Part shown: positions 25,423-35,082 of the stretch, one piece after another
Position numbering within the stretch: position 1 is the stretch's first letter
How the letters are laid out: each line of letters begins with the position of its first letter
NCBI GenBank assembly: GCA_025454925.1
Contig: JALONM010000003.1
Span: 62,001-126,000 of the forward strand
Direction of reading: 5' to 3'
Source of the DNA: Cytophagaceae bacterium
GTDB lineage: Bacteria > Bacteroidota > Bacteroidia > Cytophagales > Cytophagaceae
DNA: 64,000 nucleotides
Notes under the pieces: generated by a model
Databases searched by the model: none
The model's input: the letters and a program-made list of their open reading frames with translations, nothing else
What the model was told of the DNA's origin: nothing
Position numbers and translations under genes: made by a program

Positions 25423-26628
25423 ATGAAAGCAAACGTATTATCCTTGACATTACTATGCCTGATTGCGGCATCCGGCCTTCAGGCTCAGAGTGAATCCAAA
25501 GCGCCAATCGTATCTTTTAAACGAGGCTTGGGCATCACTCCTCCCGATAGCAGTTTTTCCATAAACTTCCGGTTCCGTATTCAAAATAGAGCCGTTTATA
25601 ACACCGTTTCTGAAGATGATTTTTCTGCGGAAGATATAGAGGCACGCGTTCGAAGATTGCGCATGCGCATAGAAGGTTTTATGCTGAATCCAAAACTCAC
25701 TTACATGATTCAACTTTCCTTTTCCAGAGGGGATATGGACTGGTCGGTGCGCGATAACAGCTCTATTAATAACAGTCCCAATGTAGTGCGCGACGCGGCC
25801 ATGTACTATCGTCCCACTAAAAGTCTTCAATTGATTTTCGGACAAACCAAATTGCCTGGAAACCGCCAGCGTGTAGTTTCTTCCGGAGATCAACAATTTC
25901 TGGATCGCTCTATTGTGAATGCCACCTTTAACATCGACCGTGATTTTGGACTTCATGTCAACTACTTCAATAAAATTGGGAAGTTCCACTACCAAATCAA
26001 AAGTGCTATTTCCAGCGGAGAAGGACGCAACGCGAATATTTCATCTGCAGGACTAGCTTATACGAGTCGATTGGAATTGCTACCCTTGGGTGAATTTACC
26101 AACAAAGGTGATTACTTTGAAGGGGATTTAGAAAGAGAACCAAAACCTAAAATCTCATTAGCAGGTGGATTGTGTTATAATGAAAGAGCAGTACGCACTG
26201 GAGGTCAACTAGGAAATGATCTGGGAAATCCGGCAAACATGACCACCTTCATTTATGACGGTCTGATTAAATATAAAGGGATTGCTATTTATGCTGAATA
26301 TATGGAGAGAAGAGTAGATTATCCTGTAACCACTGTTAGTGGAAGCAATCGAATTGCAACAAACGGCTCTGGAACCAATATTCAGGCAAGTTATATTTTC
26401 AAGAATAATGTCGAACTTGCAGCAAGATATGCGGAAGTCACACCTGGATATAAAACAAAACCCTTTACCGATCGTACCAAGGTATACGCCTTGAATGTTA
26501 CTAAATATCTGAAAGCACATAGAGTAAAATTGCAAGGATATTTAGGTTATAATCAAACCTATCGGTATTCAACTTCAAAACATCGCAATTTCTGGACCTT
26601 AGGCGCTCAGTTTGAACTTGGAATATAA
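25423..26628 (+). CDS. OprO/OprP-type phosphate-selective porin family protein
   Basis: A 401-residue outer membrane beta-barrel with signal peptide (cleavage near GLQAQ, about residue 22). Features are those of the porin O/P family: early RFRIQNRAVYN strand, ARVRRLRMRIEGFMLNPKLTYMIQLSFSRGD, YYRPTKSLQLIFGQTKLPGNRQRVVSSG with clustered basic residues, then alternating amphipathic strands to a final aromatic-rich strand (NFWTLGAQFELGI). Substrate selectivity (phosphate or polyphosphate) is known only for the Pseudomonas members and is inferred weakly here. It is flanked by terminators and appears to be a single gene. Confidence 0.85.
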   Translation: MKANVLSLTLLCLIAASGLQAQSESKAPIVSFKRGLGITPPDSSFSINFRFRIQNRAVYNTVSEDDFSAEDIEARVRRLRMRIEGFMLNPKLTYMIQLSFSRGDMDWSVRDNSSINNSPNVVRDAAMYYRPTKSLQLIFGQTKLPGNRQRVVSSGDQQFLDRSIVNATFNIDRDFGLHVNYFNKIGKFHYQIKSAISSGEGRNANISSAGLAYTSRLELLPLGEFTNKGDYFEGDLEREPKPKISLAGGLCYNERAVRTGGQLGNDLGNPANMTTFIYDGLIKYKGIAIYAEYMERRVDYPVTTVSGSNRIATNGSGTNIQASYIFKNNVELAARYAEVTPGYKTKPFTDRTKVYALNVTKYLKAHRVKLQGYLGYNQTYRYSTSKHRNFWTLGAQFELGI

Positions 26629-26635
26629 AAGAAGC

Positions 26636-26661
26636 ACTTTTTCCTTCCCCTAAGGAAAAAG
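26636..26661 (+). terminator. Hairpin directly after porin gene
   Basis: Stem CTTTTTCCTT / AAGGAAAAAG, loop CCCC plus T. No T-run follows on the + strand, so it may protect the mRNA end instead of terminating. Confidence 0.45.
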
Positions 26662-26686
26662 AAGTATTTAAATTCGAAACTTTAAG

Positions 26687-26732
26687 AAAAGGAATAACAG
26701 GACATGTACTGGTTTCTGTTATTCCTTTTTTT
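26687..26732. terminator. Terminator between porin and small membrane gene
   Basis: AAAAGGAATAACAG pairs with CTGTTATTCCTTTT around a 15-base loop, followed by T7. The minus-strand gene's stop codon at 26731 lies against it. Confidence 0.75.
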
Positions 26733-27033
26733 ATTCCTGCTCAAAGTCCAACAAATTGTCAAAGGATTCTTCTTGTAAAAAAAAATCTTCCTCCCTTCTT
26801 GTCGGCAGCGCTTTGTGATAAACATGGGAAGAAAAATCGCGCACACCTTGCAATGCTTCCATTTTTTTAAGTTTTACCAGAAACAAAATACCGATACCTG
26901 GAAGTAACCAACAAAAAACTAAAAATATCCAGTGCTTGGAATGTGTTTTTTCAGGTAAGTTATAATAGAGAACGGTACCTAAAACTGCCGCGTTCAGGTA
27001 CACCATTATAATAATTAATAGCGCATCTTCCAT
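26731..27033 (-). CDS. Small PLDc_N-like membrane protein
   Basis: A 100-residue protein with two membrane helices (about residues 5-25 and 36-54) and a charged, acidic C-terminal half. The pattern HWIFLVFCWLLPGIGILFLV resembles the short PLDc_N domain (two helices with a conserved Pro-Gly in the second) that precedes cardiolipin synthases, but no phospholipase D domain follows. Such stand-alone PLDc_N proteins exist in Bacteroidota without known function. It is convergent with the porin gene and isolated on the minus strand. Confidence 0.6.
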   Translation of the reverse strand: MEDALLIIIMVYLNAAVLGTVLYYNLPEKTHSKHWIFLVFCWLLPGIGILFLVKLKKMEALQGVRDFSSHVYHKALPTRREEDFFLQEESFDNLLDFEQE

Positions 27034-27544
27034 CTCGATTACAAGTTAAATTCCTAATAAGTAACAGTGGCTCTTCTCCTCTATAGAGATTTTAAACCTA
27101 CAAGGATTAGAATTTCGTAAAACTAGATAAGGTTGTAATTCTCGAATCCTGGGAGGTTGGAATAAATACAACCATTTCGGAAAATAGAGCCATTAACAAT
27201 ATCCTATTCACAGGTTCTAGCCATTAAATACTATAGGAAGATAAATATCAGTGCTTCTATTATCAAGCCTCCCAGCAAATGCTAACAAAGAATTAATATT
27301 ACACCGTTTATGATAAAGATTTGATAATACCACAATAATCACTGCTACAAGGACAACCAACACGAGTGTAGGCATGCATAGTCAACAACCAAGGACTGCT
27401 CCAAAATCAGAAAGGGCTTATTACCGTTTACTCGACGAATTCAACCATTCAATAATTAAATGAATAGGTCATTGTAGTGGATATAAAATAAGTTTTACAT
27501 TTAGATAAAATTTCTGCCCACCAACCACTTTATAAAAAAAAAGT
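27034..27544. other. 511-base gene-free region with inverted repeats
   Basis: No open frame of credible composition is seen. It is AT-rich and contains GGTTGTA (27131-27137) / TACAACC (27167-27173) and, over a longer distance, CTGGGAGG (27149-27156) / CCTCCCAG (27268-27275). These could pair in RNA, but no promoter or terminator frames them clearly. Confidence 0.4.
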
Positions 27545-28171
27545 ATGATGTCCATTCAAAAGACAACATTGGTATTGCTTTGTATTTGGGGGATAGGGAT
27601 TTTCTCTTGTAATAAAAAATCACCAGAGAGCCAAGATCCTCTTCCTTCAGCCCTACCCTCCCACACCTTTCGCGACGAACGAGACCAGCGAATATATCCG
27701 TATGTTGCCATAGGGAAGCAAGTTTGGATGGCTACTGATCTTTCGTACCGTCCGTCCAGTGGTTCGTACTGCTTTGACAATAATCCGTTGAACTGTGATT
27801 CGGTCAGTGTGCTGTACGACTATGAAACAGCCATTACTGCATGTCCGGCGGGATGGCATCTTCCCCACGACTCGGAGTGGCAAACCTTAGAAAAGTTCAT
27901 AGGCTTTAGCGATGCCGATACAGCTATCGCAGGCGGTACTCGAGGGGATGCATCCAGTCTTAAATCGGGAGGCTCTGCAGGTTTTAATATGTCCGTGTAT
28001 TCCGGATACTATACTGGAACCAACTACTTCAGCAAAGGAAAAGCTCAATACTATTGGTCAAAAGCGAGCCGATGCCGAAAATTTGATAAAAATTCGAACG
28101 GAATTTTTCGCTTTACAAGTTTTAGCCTGCCCGAAACCAAGCGAATGTGTGTGCGCTGCATACAGAATTGA
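27545..28171 (+). CDS. FISUMP-domain lipoprotein
   Basis: A 208-residue lipoprotein (C22 in IFSC) carrying the Fibrobacter succinogenes major paralogous domain. Hallmarks are YPYVAIGKQVWMATDLSY, the CFDNNPLNC pair, CPAGWHLPHDSEWQTLEKF, the YYWSKASRCRKF region and the closing CVRCIQN. The domain is found in many surface proteins of Fibrobacteres and Bacteroidota and its function is unknown. It starts with two consecutive ATGs (27545, 27548). The next gene begins eight bases after the stop, and the third gene overlaps that one, so three surface proteins appear to be made together. Confidence 0.88.
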   Translation: MMSIQKTTLVLLCIWGIGIFSCNKKSPESQDPLPSALPSHTFRDERDQRIYPYVAIGKQVWMATDLSYRPSSGSYCFDNNPLNCDSVSVLYDYETAITACPAGWHLPHDSEWQTLEKFIGFSDADTAIAGGTRGDASSLKSGGSAGFNMSVYSGYYTGTNYFSKGKAQYYWSKASRCRKFDKNSNGIFRFTSFSLPETKRMCVRCIQN

Positions 28172-28179
28172 TTTTTTAC

Positions 28180-31100
28180 ATGAATCCTCCTTTTATGAAA
28201 TCCTATCTCATCAAAACGATGTTGGTCTTGTTTACCAGTGCAGCCTGGTGTAACGTAGTGGTAACTGCGGCAGAAACAAGCACAATAACCAACCCTCAAT
28301 TCATAGGGATGAGTGAATTATGCCGCGACACATTGTACGAGCTGCGAATTACAGAAAGTAATGCAGGAGATTTTAACGACGTAAATCAAGGCACTTACAC
28401 CATTCAATTACCAACTGGATTTGTTTTTGCCAATACCAACAATCATTCTCCCACCATTACGGTAAGTACGATAAGCGGCACTGCTCCTACCACGTTTACG
28501 TTGAACATTGGACCAGTTCCCAACAACAGCAACACCTATACGTTTCAATACACGCTTGCTGGCAGTGCAAATGGTATTAGTGAAATTAAAATCAGCAAGC
28601 TCACGATACGCTGCAACCTCGCCAAAGCATCGGGAGAAATTGCTGGCGGTAGTTCTACCATGGAAGGCAATTCCTTAAACGAACAACCGCATGGATACTT
28701 ATCAAATACACCACCCTTGCTCATGAATTCAACGATATTATGCGAAGGCAGTGAGGTAAGGCTAGAGAGTGTGCTAAAAAAGAATAATGCTACTTATAAA
28801 TACTGGAGGAAAGTAATCGAAGTACAAACGACCAATTATGAGCTGAAAAGCAACCAGACTCGCGCCGATTATACCTATGAAATTGGACCGCATGACAAAA
28901 CATTTTATATCGAAATCATTTATGCCAATACCAGTTGCACCCTTGCCACCGAAGAGAAAACGCTTGTCGTAGATAATCGTATTGAATCAAATACGATCAC
29001 CTCCACCAATCAAAATTTATGCAATGCCAATAATGGAAATAACCCAAGTCCTATTATTGGCAGCATAGCCACGGGTTCGCATCCGGTAGTATATACCTGG
29101 CAATATTCCTTTACTACTGACACCTGGTTCGATCTTCCTAATTCTAACACGAGCATCTATGATCCTCCTGGAATTAGCCAGATTACTTATTACAGGAGGA
29201 AAGCGGTAAGTGGATCCATTTGCGACGAAAGCTATTCCGATACCATTGAAATTATACCTGGAATTATTGACAATACAATCAGCACAACCAAACAGAATTA
29301 TTGTATTGATGGAAACACAGTCGTTTTTGAATTGATTTCAGGAAGCATTGCAACCGGACAAAATACTATTCAATACCAATGGCAAATAAAAAATGGAAAC
29401 ACATACGTAAACATTCCGGGTGCTACTGAAAGGGATTACCGGCCACTTCAATTAACCAGTACACAGACCTACCGGCGAAGAGCCAGCTCTGGAAATTGCC
29501 CAAACGTTAGCAATGAAATAATCATTACTGTAAATAGCAACCTGGACTTAACCGATAAGAATCCAGGCAATCCATATATTTTCGAACGCAGTGATTCCGA
29601 CAAAAAAGACTTGTCAAATCTGGTAAACATTCCAGCTAATTATGTTTCGTTGGTATTTACACTACCATCCTATCCTGGCGCGATTAGCGATCAAAAAATG
29701 TTTACCACCTCTGCCGTTCCCCCGGGAGAATATAAATTTGAATACGTACTTACCAACGCAGGCGGATGCGTGCGAACCGGAGTTTTTCCAAAGTTGAACA
29801 ACAACCAAACAGAAAAATACATCACCGTTCGAGACCCTTCGTATATTCCTGTATTTTTTAGCACCAATCAAGGGTATCCCGTTTGTGAAAATGGAGCTTC
29901 GTTTGGCTTTTCATTAAATCTTAGCGGCCCACTGTATTCAACAGAAACGACTAATGGTGCATTAACTATCAGAAAAGAGCAACTGTTTACCAAAATCTCT
30001 GTCCTGGAAAAAAATCAGGAGCTTGTTTTATACAACAATGCTCAAGGAAAAAAAACTCACACAGACAATATTCAACCACAAAATCACAACAACTTTTCAA
30101 TACCCTTTGAAGTCATTATTGCAGAGCGCACCACCACCCTACTTGCTGGTACCAATCAAGAATTAAGTTCTAGTGATAGGTTCTTTACAGAAAGATGGTC
30201 CATTCCGGTAGTACCCCGGCGCAATCCGATGTTAACAGGATTGCCCAATCCAATAGACGAGATACATTATATTTGTTCTGCCTCTCTCGATACTATAACA
30301 CTCGTGCCTAATCAAGCAGATGGTGACTTTATTTTTAAAATTGTTAATGGTCCATCCATCCCCTCCAGTCTGATAAAAAAAGATGGTTACAATTTTAAGT
30401 TTGTACCCAGAAGCTTGTTTGATTCCCTTCAACAGAATTTGGATGTAGTCTTATCCATAAACTACAAAGTTCCGGGAAGTGGAAATTTTAATTTTTGCCC
30501 GGATGAAGTAAATTATATAGTTCGATTTCAGGAACCCTATGACGTAAGTTTTGAAGAGATCGACGACATTCATTGCCAGGATGTCCCTGTTCGATTGTTG
30601 ACACGCGTGCCAAGTATTCCAGCCACGTTTTCTTTTCAATGGTTTTGGGGCGATGGAAGCATTCAAAGCAACACTTCCAGTTCAAGTGAATTCAGTCATC
30701 AGTACGCCCTTCCTGGTGAATATAAGGTGCGTTTAAAAACTTCTATTCCAGAAAATGTATCGGGAGCATTGTGCCATGCTGATTTTCAAAAAACCATTAC
30801 AGTATCGGCAAAACCGAAAGCCAGCTTCGATGTTTTTAATAATATTAAAGGAGAAGAAGCCAGGATTAAAAGCACTTCCCAAATAGGTACCAGCGGCACT
30901 TCGTTTTCAGATCCCATTCAATGGTATGTTTGGCGAATCAACGGTGTATGGGAGGAGGATTCTCTCAGTAAAGAAATCAAGCCAGTCATCGAACAATCCG
31001 GAATGGTAGAAATTATACATTATGTGGTAGCGACCAAAGGTTGCTCCGATACTGTGCGACGCGCCATTCCTTGGTTTTCTGTTTTTCCGGTCAGCAGTCA

Positions 31101-32700
31101 GCAAAAAGGATACAACGAATCCTTTGATTCCGCTTCTCCCGAAAGTTGGTTTCACAGCGGACAGTACTACCATACTGAAGACCAGCATAAAAGTAGTTGG
31201 CAATTAGGAAATCAATATTTCAAAAATGGAACTGGTAATTTTTGGTCCACCACCGGCAATTCCTCATCGGTTCCAGCCGATAGAAATAAAAATGAGGGAT
31301 ATTCCAGGTATTTCAACGATGAACAGTCCTATGTGGAATCACCCTGCTTTGATCTGGAAAAATTTAGCGCACCGGTACTCAGCATCAAGCAAAGGTATCA
31401 TGCCGATCTTTTTTTCGATGGCGCGAACATACAATATACTTTTTGTGATTCGGCATTCCTGAATGAAAAATGGTATAATCTCGGAAGTTATGAAGGTGGT
31501 TTGGAATGGTACAATGCGTTTGCTATCGTGAGTAAACCCGGTGATTTAATTGAAGGATGGTCGGGAAGTTCAGATGAATGGAAATTAAGTGCTCATTCCC
31601 TAGGTTCTGCCAAAAGCATGATGGAACAAAATCCCTCACGCAAATATGTGCGATTCCGAATCAACTTCGGATCTAACGGAGACAACAAACCTGGAAATCT
31701 TTTTGATGGATTTGCATTCGATGATTTTGTTATTGATAACATCAATAGAAATGTATTGATCGAAAGTTTTGTTTCAGAAAAAAAACAAGACAGTCTGCAA
31801 TCAATTGCTGGAAATTCTCAATCGATAGTGATCAAGCATTATGTATGGCAGGAAGCAGAGGATATGGATGGTGAAGGCGATTTACCTTATCAATTTAATA
31901 AAGCAGACGGTCCGGTTCGCTCGCTTTTTTATGGAGTAGACACGTTACCCAAATCCATTATGGATGGCATCGAACGTAAGGACGAATACTTTTCGAATTG
32001 GGGTACCCAAACCTTTGAACGCAGGCGCCTGTTGGTTTCTCCCTTTGAATTGGAAATAGGATCAGTAAGCATCGAAAACGGAACCTTAATCATTCCTGCC
32101 ATGGTGCGACAATTAAAAAATATCGCTGACAAAAAGCCGTATGCACTCATGTTTGCTATTGTCAATCGGCGAGATTCCTCCTTAATTAAACTTTTACCTA
32201 ACGCAGCGGGAATCCGCATACGTCCGGAAGATTGGACGGGGGCGCAAGTTAGCCTTCCGGCCTATCGCTGGAAGCCAATTCTTGGATTAGATTATTCTGA
32301 AGGCATACAAATCATTGCTTATCTCCAAGACGAAAGCTCAAAAGAAATACTACAAGCCGTGCAGAAATCGTTGCCTTATTCGGAACTGAATGGACTGCAG
32401 CCAGCTTCAGATCCATCGATCACACAAGGCTTGCAGCGCCGTACGTGGACTCAGTTACCCCCCGTGCAATTGTTTCCCAATCCCGTTTTGCAACAACTCT
32501 CGCTTGAATTTTCCTGGAACGCTCCGGAAACCATCCACTATACCATTCAAAGCTACCAAGGCATACAGGTCTTGCAGGGACAACTTCCGGAAGGAAGTTT
32601 ACACTGCCGGGTGCCTGTTCAGGAATTACCTCCCGGATTTTACAACATCACCTTGCGCACCTCCGGCGATAGCCAAACCATTAATTTTATAAAGCAATGA
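28180..32700 (+). CDS. Giant secreted surface protein with PKD and T9SS sorting domains
   Basis: About 1506 residues from ATG 28180 (ATG 28195 is also possible; the signal peptide MKSYLIKTMLVLF follows the latter). The body is a series of Ig-like beta domains with repeated phrases: TYKYWRKVIEVQ, VVYTWQYSFTTDTW and IQYQWQIKNGNTYVNIPGA, each preceding Y(R)RRA strands, typical of the SprB/PKD-like repeats in gliding Bacteroidota. A clear PKD domain (FQWFWGDGSIQS then HQYALPGEYKV) is central. A later region (about 960-1150) looks like a MAM/jelly-roll adhesion module (ESFDSASPESWFHSG then SPCFDLEKF). The C terminus VQLFPNPVLQQLSLEF onward is a T9SS type A sorting domain. An adhesin or structural role is inferred. 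Confidence 0.85.
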   Translation: MNPPFMKSYLIKTMLVLFTSAAWCNVVVTAAETSTITNPQFIGMSELCRDTLYELRITESNAGDFNDVNQGTYTIQLPTGFVFANTNNHSPTITVSTISGTAPTTFTLNIGPVPNNSNTYTFQYTLAGSANGISEIKISKLTIRCNLAKASGEIAGGSSTMEGNSLNEQPHGYLSNTPPLLMNSTILCEGSEVRLESVLKKNNATYKYWRKVIEVQTTNYELKSNQTRADYTYEIGPHDKTFYIEIIYANTSCTLATEEKTLVVDNRIESNTITSTNQNLCNANNGNNPSPIIGSIATGSHPVVYTWQYSFTTDTWFDLPNSNTSIYDPPGISQITYYRRKAVSGSICDESYSDTIEIIPGIIDNTISTTKQNYCIDGNTVVFELISGSIATGQNTIQYQWQIKNGNTYVNIPGATERDYRPLQLTSTQTYRRRASSGNCPNVSNEIIITVNSNLDLTDKNPGNPYIFERSDSDKKDLSNLVNIPANYVSLVFTLPSYPGAISDQKMFTTSAVPPGEYKFEYVLTNAGGCVRTGVFPKLNNNQTEKYITVRDPSYIPVFFSTNQGYPVCENGASFGFSLNLSGPLYSTETTNGALTIRKEQLFTKISVLEKNQELVLYNNAQGKKTHTDNIQPQNHNNFSIPFEVIIAERTTTLLAGTNQELSSSDRFFTERWSIPVVPRRNPMLTGLPNPIDEIHYICSASLDTITLVPNQADGDFIFKIVNGPSIPSSLIKKDGYNFKFVPRSLFDSLQQNLDVVLSINYKVPGSGNFNFCPDEVNYIVRFQEPYDVSFEEIDDIHCQDVPVRLLTRVPSIPATFSFQWFWGDGSIQSNTSSSSEFSHQYALPGEYKVRLKTSIPENVSGALCHADFQKTITVSAKPKASFDVFNNIKGEEARIKSTSQIGTSGTSFSDPIQWYVWRINGVWEEDSLSKEIKPVIEQSGMVEIIHYVVATKGCSDTVRRAIPWFSVFPVSSQQKGYNESFDSASPESWFHSGQYYHTEDQHKSSWQLGNQYFKNGTGNFWSTTGNSSSVPADRNKNEGYSRYFNDEQSYVESPCFDLEKFSAPVLSIKQRYHADLFFDGANIQYTFCDSAFLNEKWYNLGSYEGGLEWYNAFAIVSKPGDLIEGWSGSSDEWKLSAHSLGSAKSMMEQNPSRKYVRFRINFGSNGDNKPGNLFDGFAFDDFVIDNINRNVLIESFVSEKKQDSLQSIAGNSQSIVIKHYVWQEAEDMDGEGDLPYQFNKADGPVRSLFYGVDTLPKSIMDGIERKDEYFSNWGTQTFERRRLLVSPFELEIGSVSIENGTLIIPAMVRQLKNIADKKPYALMFAIVNRRDSSLIKLLPNAAGIRIRPEDWTGAQVSLPAYRWKPILGLDYSEGIQIIAYLQDESSKEILQAVQKSLPYSELNGLQPASDPSITQGLQRRTWTQLPPVQLFPNPVLQQLSLEFSWNAPETIHYTIQSYQGIQVLQGQLPEGSLHCRVPVQELPPGFYNITLRTSGDSQTINFIKQ

Positions 32701-33932
32701 AACATCCATTCTCCTCTGTTTCCATTATTACCATGTTGTGGCTCACAGCAGGTTTAACTTTTTCCTGTAATAAGAATAAACCAAAACCAGGAAAGGCGGA
32801 AGTGTTTATTAAATTTTTCGGAACGGCTGTAACCAGCTATGGCTATGCACTGGAAGACACCGGAGATGGTTATCTACTGGTGGGTTCTTCCATACAGGAT
32901 GGGCGTTTGGATAAGGACGTGCTGGTAGTGAACACCGATTACTTTGGGAACAGGCGATGGCAACATCATATCGGTGGCAGCAGGAATGAAATTGCCCGCG
33001 ATGTGATGATAAGCGCTGAAGGTAGCATTTTTATCGCCGGATCTAAGCAACAGGAGCATTCCGATTCATCTGACTTTTATGTGATCCAACTCAGCAGAGA
33101 CGGTTTAATTCAACGAGAGTTTGTATATGGTGAAAAAAAACATTCAGAAGAAGGATATTCCATTCAATTACTTTCCAACGACACGCTGGTAGTTGCCGGC
33201 ACTGTTCAAAAGGATGACGAGCAAGATATGTGTGTTTGGAAAGTGAAAGGATCCGATATAGTCTGGAAAAGAACCGTAGGAATTCTAGGGGAGAAAGAAG
33301 ATTTAAATCAGGTCATTGAAGGCCAATCTCAGGAGTTATATTGGTGCGGTACAGCCTACAGAGAATCGGGGCCATCGGTGGATGCCAACATTCGAATCAT
33401 TAAATCAGATGCAAACGGTCATATGATATGGCAATATGAATATGGAAAATTTGATGGCATTCATCAATGTGGCAAACAGATTATGTTCGCTCAGGATGGT
33501 TATTTATATGTCGTAGGAAGTCAGGGAGCACTGGGAAAACCAGAGGAACATCTTTGGTTTTTAAAAATAAATCAGAATGGCCGGATGGAATGGAGCAAAC
33601 TTCCGGCGGGTGCAGGAACCGGAGGTACTTGCCTGGATCAATCACAGGACGGAGGGTTTATTCTGGCCGGATACAAATCCTTAGCGTTCTCCAATCCAAA
33701 CCCCAACGAAAACAATTCAAATTTCTTATTGGTAAAATTGAATGCAGAGGGCGATACAGAATGGTACAAAGATTTAGGAGGCTCACGCCACGACGAGGCT
33801 ACCAGTGTAATCGCTGCCAACAACGGTGGATATTTAATGCTGGGAATGGCCGATTTATACGACAACCGCAACGGAGTATTTGCCTTGATAAAAACCAACT
33901 CCAAAGGGGAAATGAATGAATCTGAAAAATAA
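32697..33932 (+). CDS. Repeat (beta-propeller-like) lipoprotein
   Basis: A 411-residue lipoprotein (C24 in TFSC). Seven or so repeats of about 50 residues follow the pattern GYLLVGSS, D..VVNTDYFGN.RWQHHIGGS.NEIARDV, GSIFIAGS, and so on to GGFILAGYKS, LLVKLNAEGDTEWYKDLGGSRHDEATSV and GGYLMLGM. This is the signature of SBBP/PQQ-like propeller repeats in secreted proteins. The ATG overlaps the stop of the giant protein gene (ATGA), so translation is coupled. It may bind or present the giant protein at the cell surface; this is inferred from operon structure alone. Confidence 0.82.
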   Translation: MKHPFSSVSIITMLWLTAGLTFSCNKNKPKPGKAEVFIKFFGTAVTSYGYALEDTGDGYLLVGSSIQDGRLDKDVLVVNTDYFGNRRWQHHIGGSRNEIARDVMISAEGSIFIAGSKQQEHSDSSDFYVIQLSRDGLIQREFVYGEKKHSEEGYSIQLLSNDTLVVAGTVQKDDEQDMCVWKVKGSDIVWKRTVGILGEKEDLNQVIEGQSQELYWCGTAYRESGPSVDANIRIIKSDANGHMIWQYEYGKFDGIHQCGKQIMFAQDGYLYVVGSQGALGKPEEHLWFLKINQNGRMEWSKLPAGAGTGGTCLDQSQDGGFILAGYKSLAFSNPNPNENNSNFLLVKLNAEGDTEWYKDLGGSRHDEATSVIAANNGGYLMLGMADLYDNRNGVFALIKTNSKGEMNESEK

Positions 33933-33935
33933 TTC

Positions 33936-34358
33936 TCAATCACTGTCTGACTTTACCCATGCTAAAGCATCTTCCAGATTTTCAAAGGCCTTGGTATTCA
34001 TACCCGTTACCATGTTTACTGCTTTCTCAAGATAAACGGAAATGAATTTCTTGAATCCTGCCTTCTCTGTATTGATGCCAGCAACTTTAAACGAGGGATT
34101 TTTTACTTGTTTCTTTAATTCAGGAAGCCAGGTCATTACCAGCCAACTTCTCATTTCCATATTAGAACCCTTACTGCGACGCTGGTCAGCGACCATTCCT
34201 GCACAATCGTGGTGAAGAATGCATTCTAAAAACTTCCCAAACATCGTCTTGTATTCTTCAAAAGAAAAGGATCCGATGATATCGAGGTAAGAGCAACCTG
34301 CTTCAGGTACGAAATAAATTTCGCAATATCGCTCAGAAAAAAAAAGGTGTTTTTCCAT
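33936..34358 (-). CDS. SpoIIAA/STAS-like protein
   Basis: A 140-residue cytoplasmic protein. The strand/helix order (CEIYFVPEAGCSYLDIIGSFS, FLECILHHDCAGMVADQRRSKG, WLPELKKQVKNPSFKVAGI, then the LEDALAWVKS end) fits the SpoIIAA-like/STAS group found in Bacteroidota, which carry an alpha/beta anti-sigma-antagonist-like fold. A phosphorylatable serine equivalent to SpoIIAA Ser58 cannot be placed with certainty. It is transcribed just downstream (118 bases) of a SiaC-like gene on the same strand; both are small proteins of the kind that take part in partner-switching, so a joint regulatory role is possible. Confidence 0.6.
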   Translation of the reverse strand: MEKHLFFSERYCEIYFVPEAGCSYLDIIGSFSFEEYKTMFGKFLECILHHDCAGMVADQRRSKGSNMEMRSWLVMTWLPELKKQVKNPSFKVAGINTEKAGFKKFISVYLEKAVNMVTGMNTKAFENLEDALAWVKSDSD

Positions 34359-34476
34359 ACCTGTTGCCGGAGAACAAAGTATACATTAAAACATCTAACC
34401 CGATCGGTCATTTTCTTGCATAAGAAAAGCCAGAGGCAAACCGTACATTTAAAATTATTCTACCAGTGAGGCGAAG

Positions 34477-34866
34477 CTAATACGAATCTACCAACTGTAT
34501 GGTGATCGGATGTTTAATCAAATCTTCAAATATTTTTACCGTATCCTGCATGTCTTCATCCGCTTCCTCCGAAAACCAAATCAATTGCAGATCCACATCT
34601 TTCTGCACCAACGTAACCAATTGATTCAATAAAGATAAGAGGTATTTGGCACTAGCCGTATTAAAATACTTTAATCGGATAGTAAGCAAGGTAGGGTTGG
34701 ATGGCTGTTGAGCATATTCTGATAGCCAATTTTCCATTTGTTTATAAATGGGTTTAGGATCTTCATCACAAGAAATTCCCGAAATACTAAAGATTCCCGA
34801 AGTCTGAAAAGAAACCTGCAAGGACTTTGGGCCAGAAAAAGGTATTTCTAATGACTGCATAGACAT
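34477..34866 (-). CDS. SiaC-family (DUF1987) regulatory phosphoprotein
   Basis: A 129-residue protein matching SiaC/DUF1987: FSISGISCDEDPKPIYKQM near residues 26-44, then LLTIRLKYFNTASAKYLLSL, and the C-terminal WFSEEADEDMQDTVKIFEDL. In Pseudomonas aeruginosa SiaC is phosphorylated by SiaB and dephosphorylated by SiaA, and the unmodified form activates the diguanylate cyclase SiaD; the phosphosite is Thr68 in the equivalent YFNT stretch, here T70. None of siaA, siaB or siaD is in the window. Start ATG at 34866 (an alternative ATG is two codons in). Family call strong, pathway uncertain. Confidence 0.85.
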   Translation of the reverse strand: MSMQSLEIPFSGPKSLQVSFQTSGIFSISGISCDEDPKPIYKQMENWLSEYAQQPSNPTLLTIRLKYFNTASAKYLLSLLNQLVTLVQKDVDLQLIWFSEEADEDMQDTVKIFEDLIKHPITIQLVDSY

Positions 34867-35082
34867 TCCAACTTAAAAATCAACCAGTTACAAGTATGGT
34901 ATATATGGGATTAGTACGTGATTTTTGAAATTCGGTTATGTAAAGGAGCTATAAATCCACTTAAAAAAAGAGGAAATAAGCACCTCGGGAAAAAACGGTG
35001 GAAAGAAACCTTAGTCTGGGCTGGGAATTAGCCTCGAAAATCAGTTTAATCCACGTAAATTGCGATCTGTTTACATGGGTAT

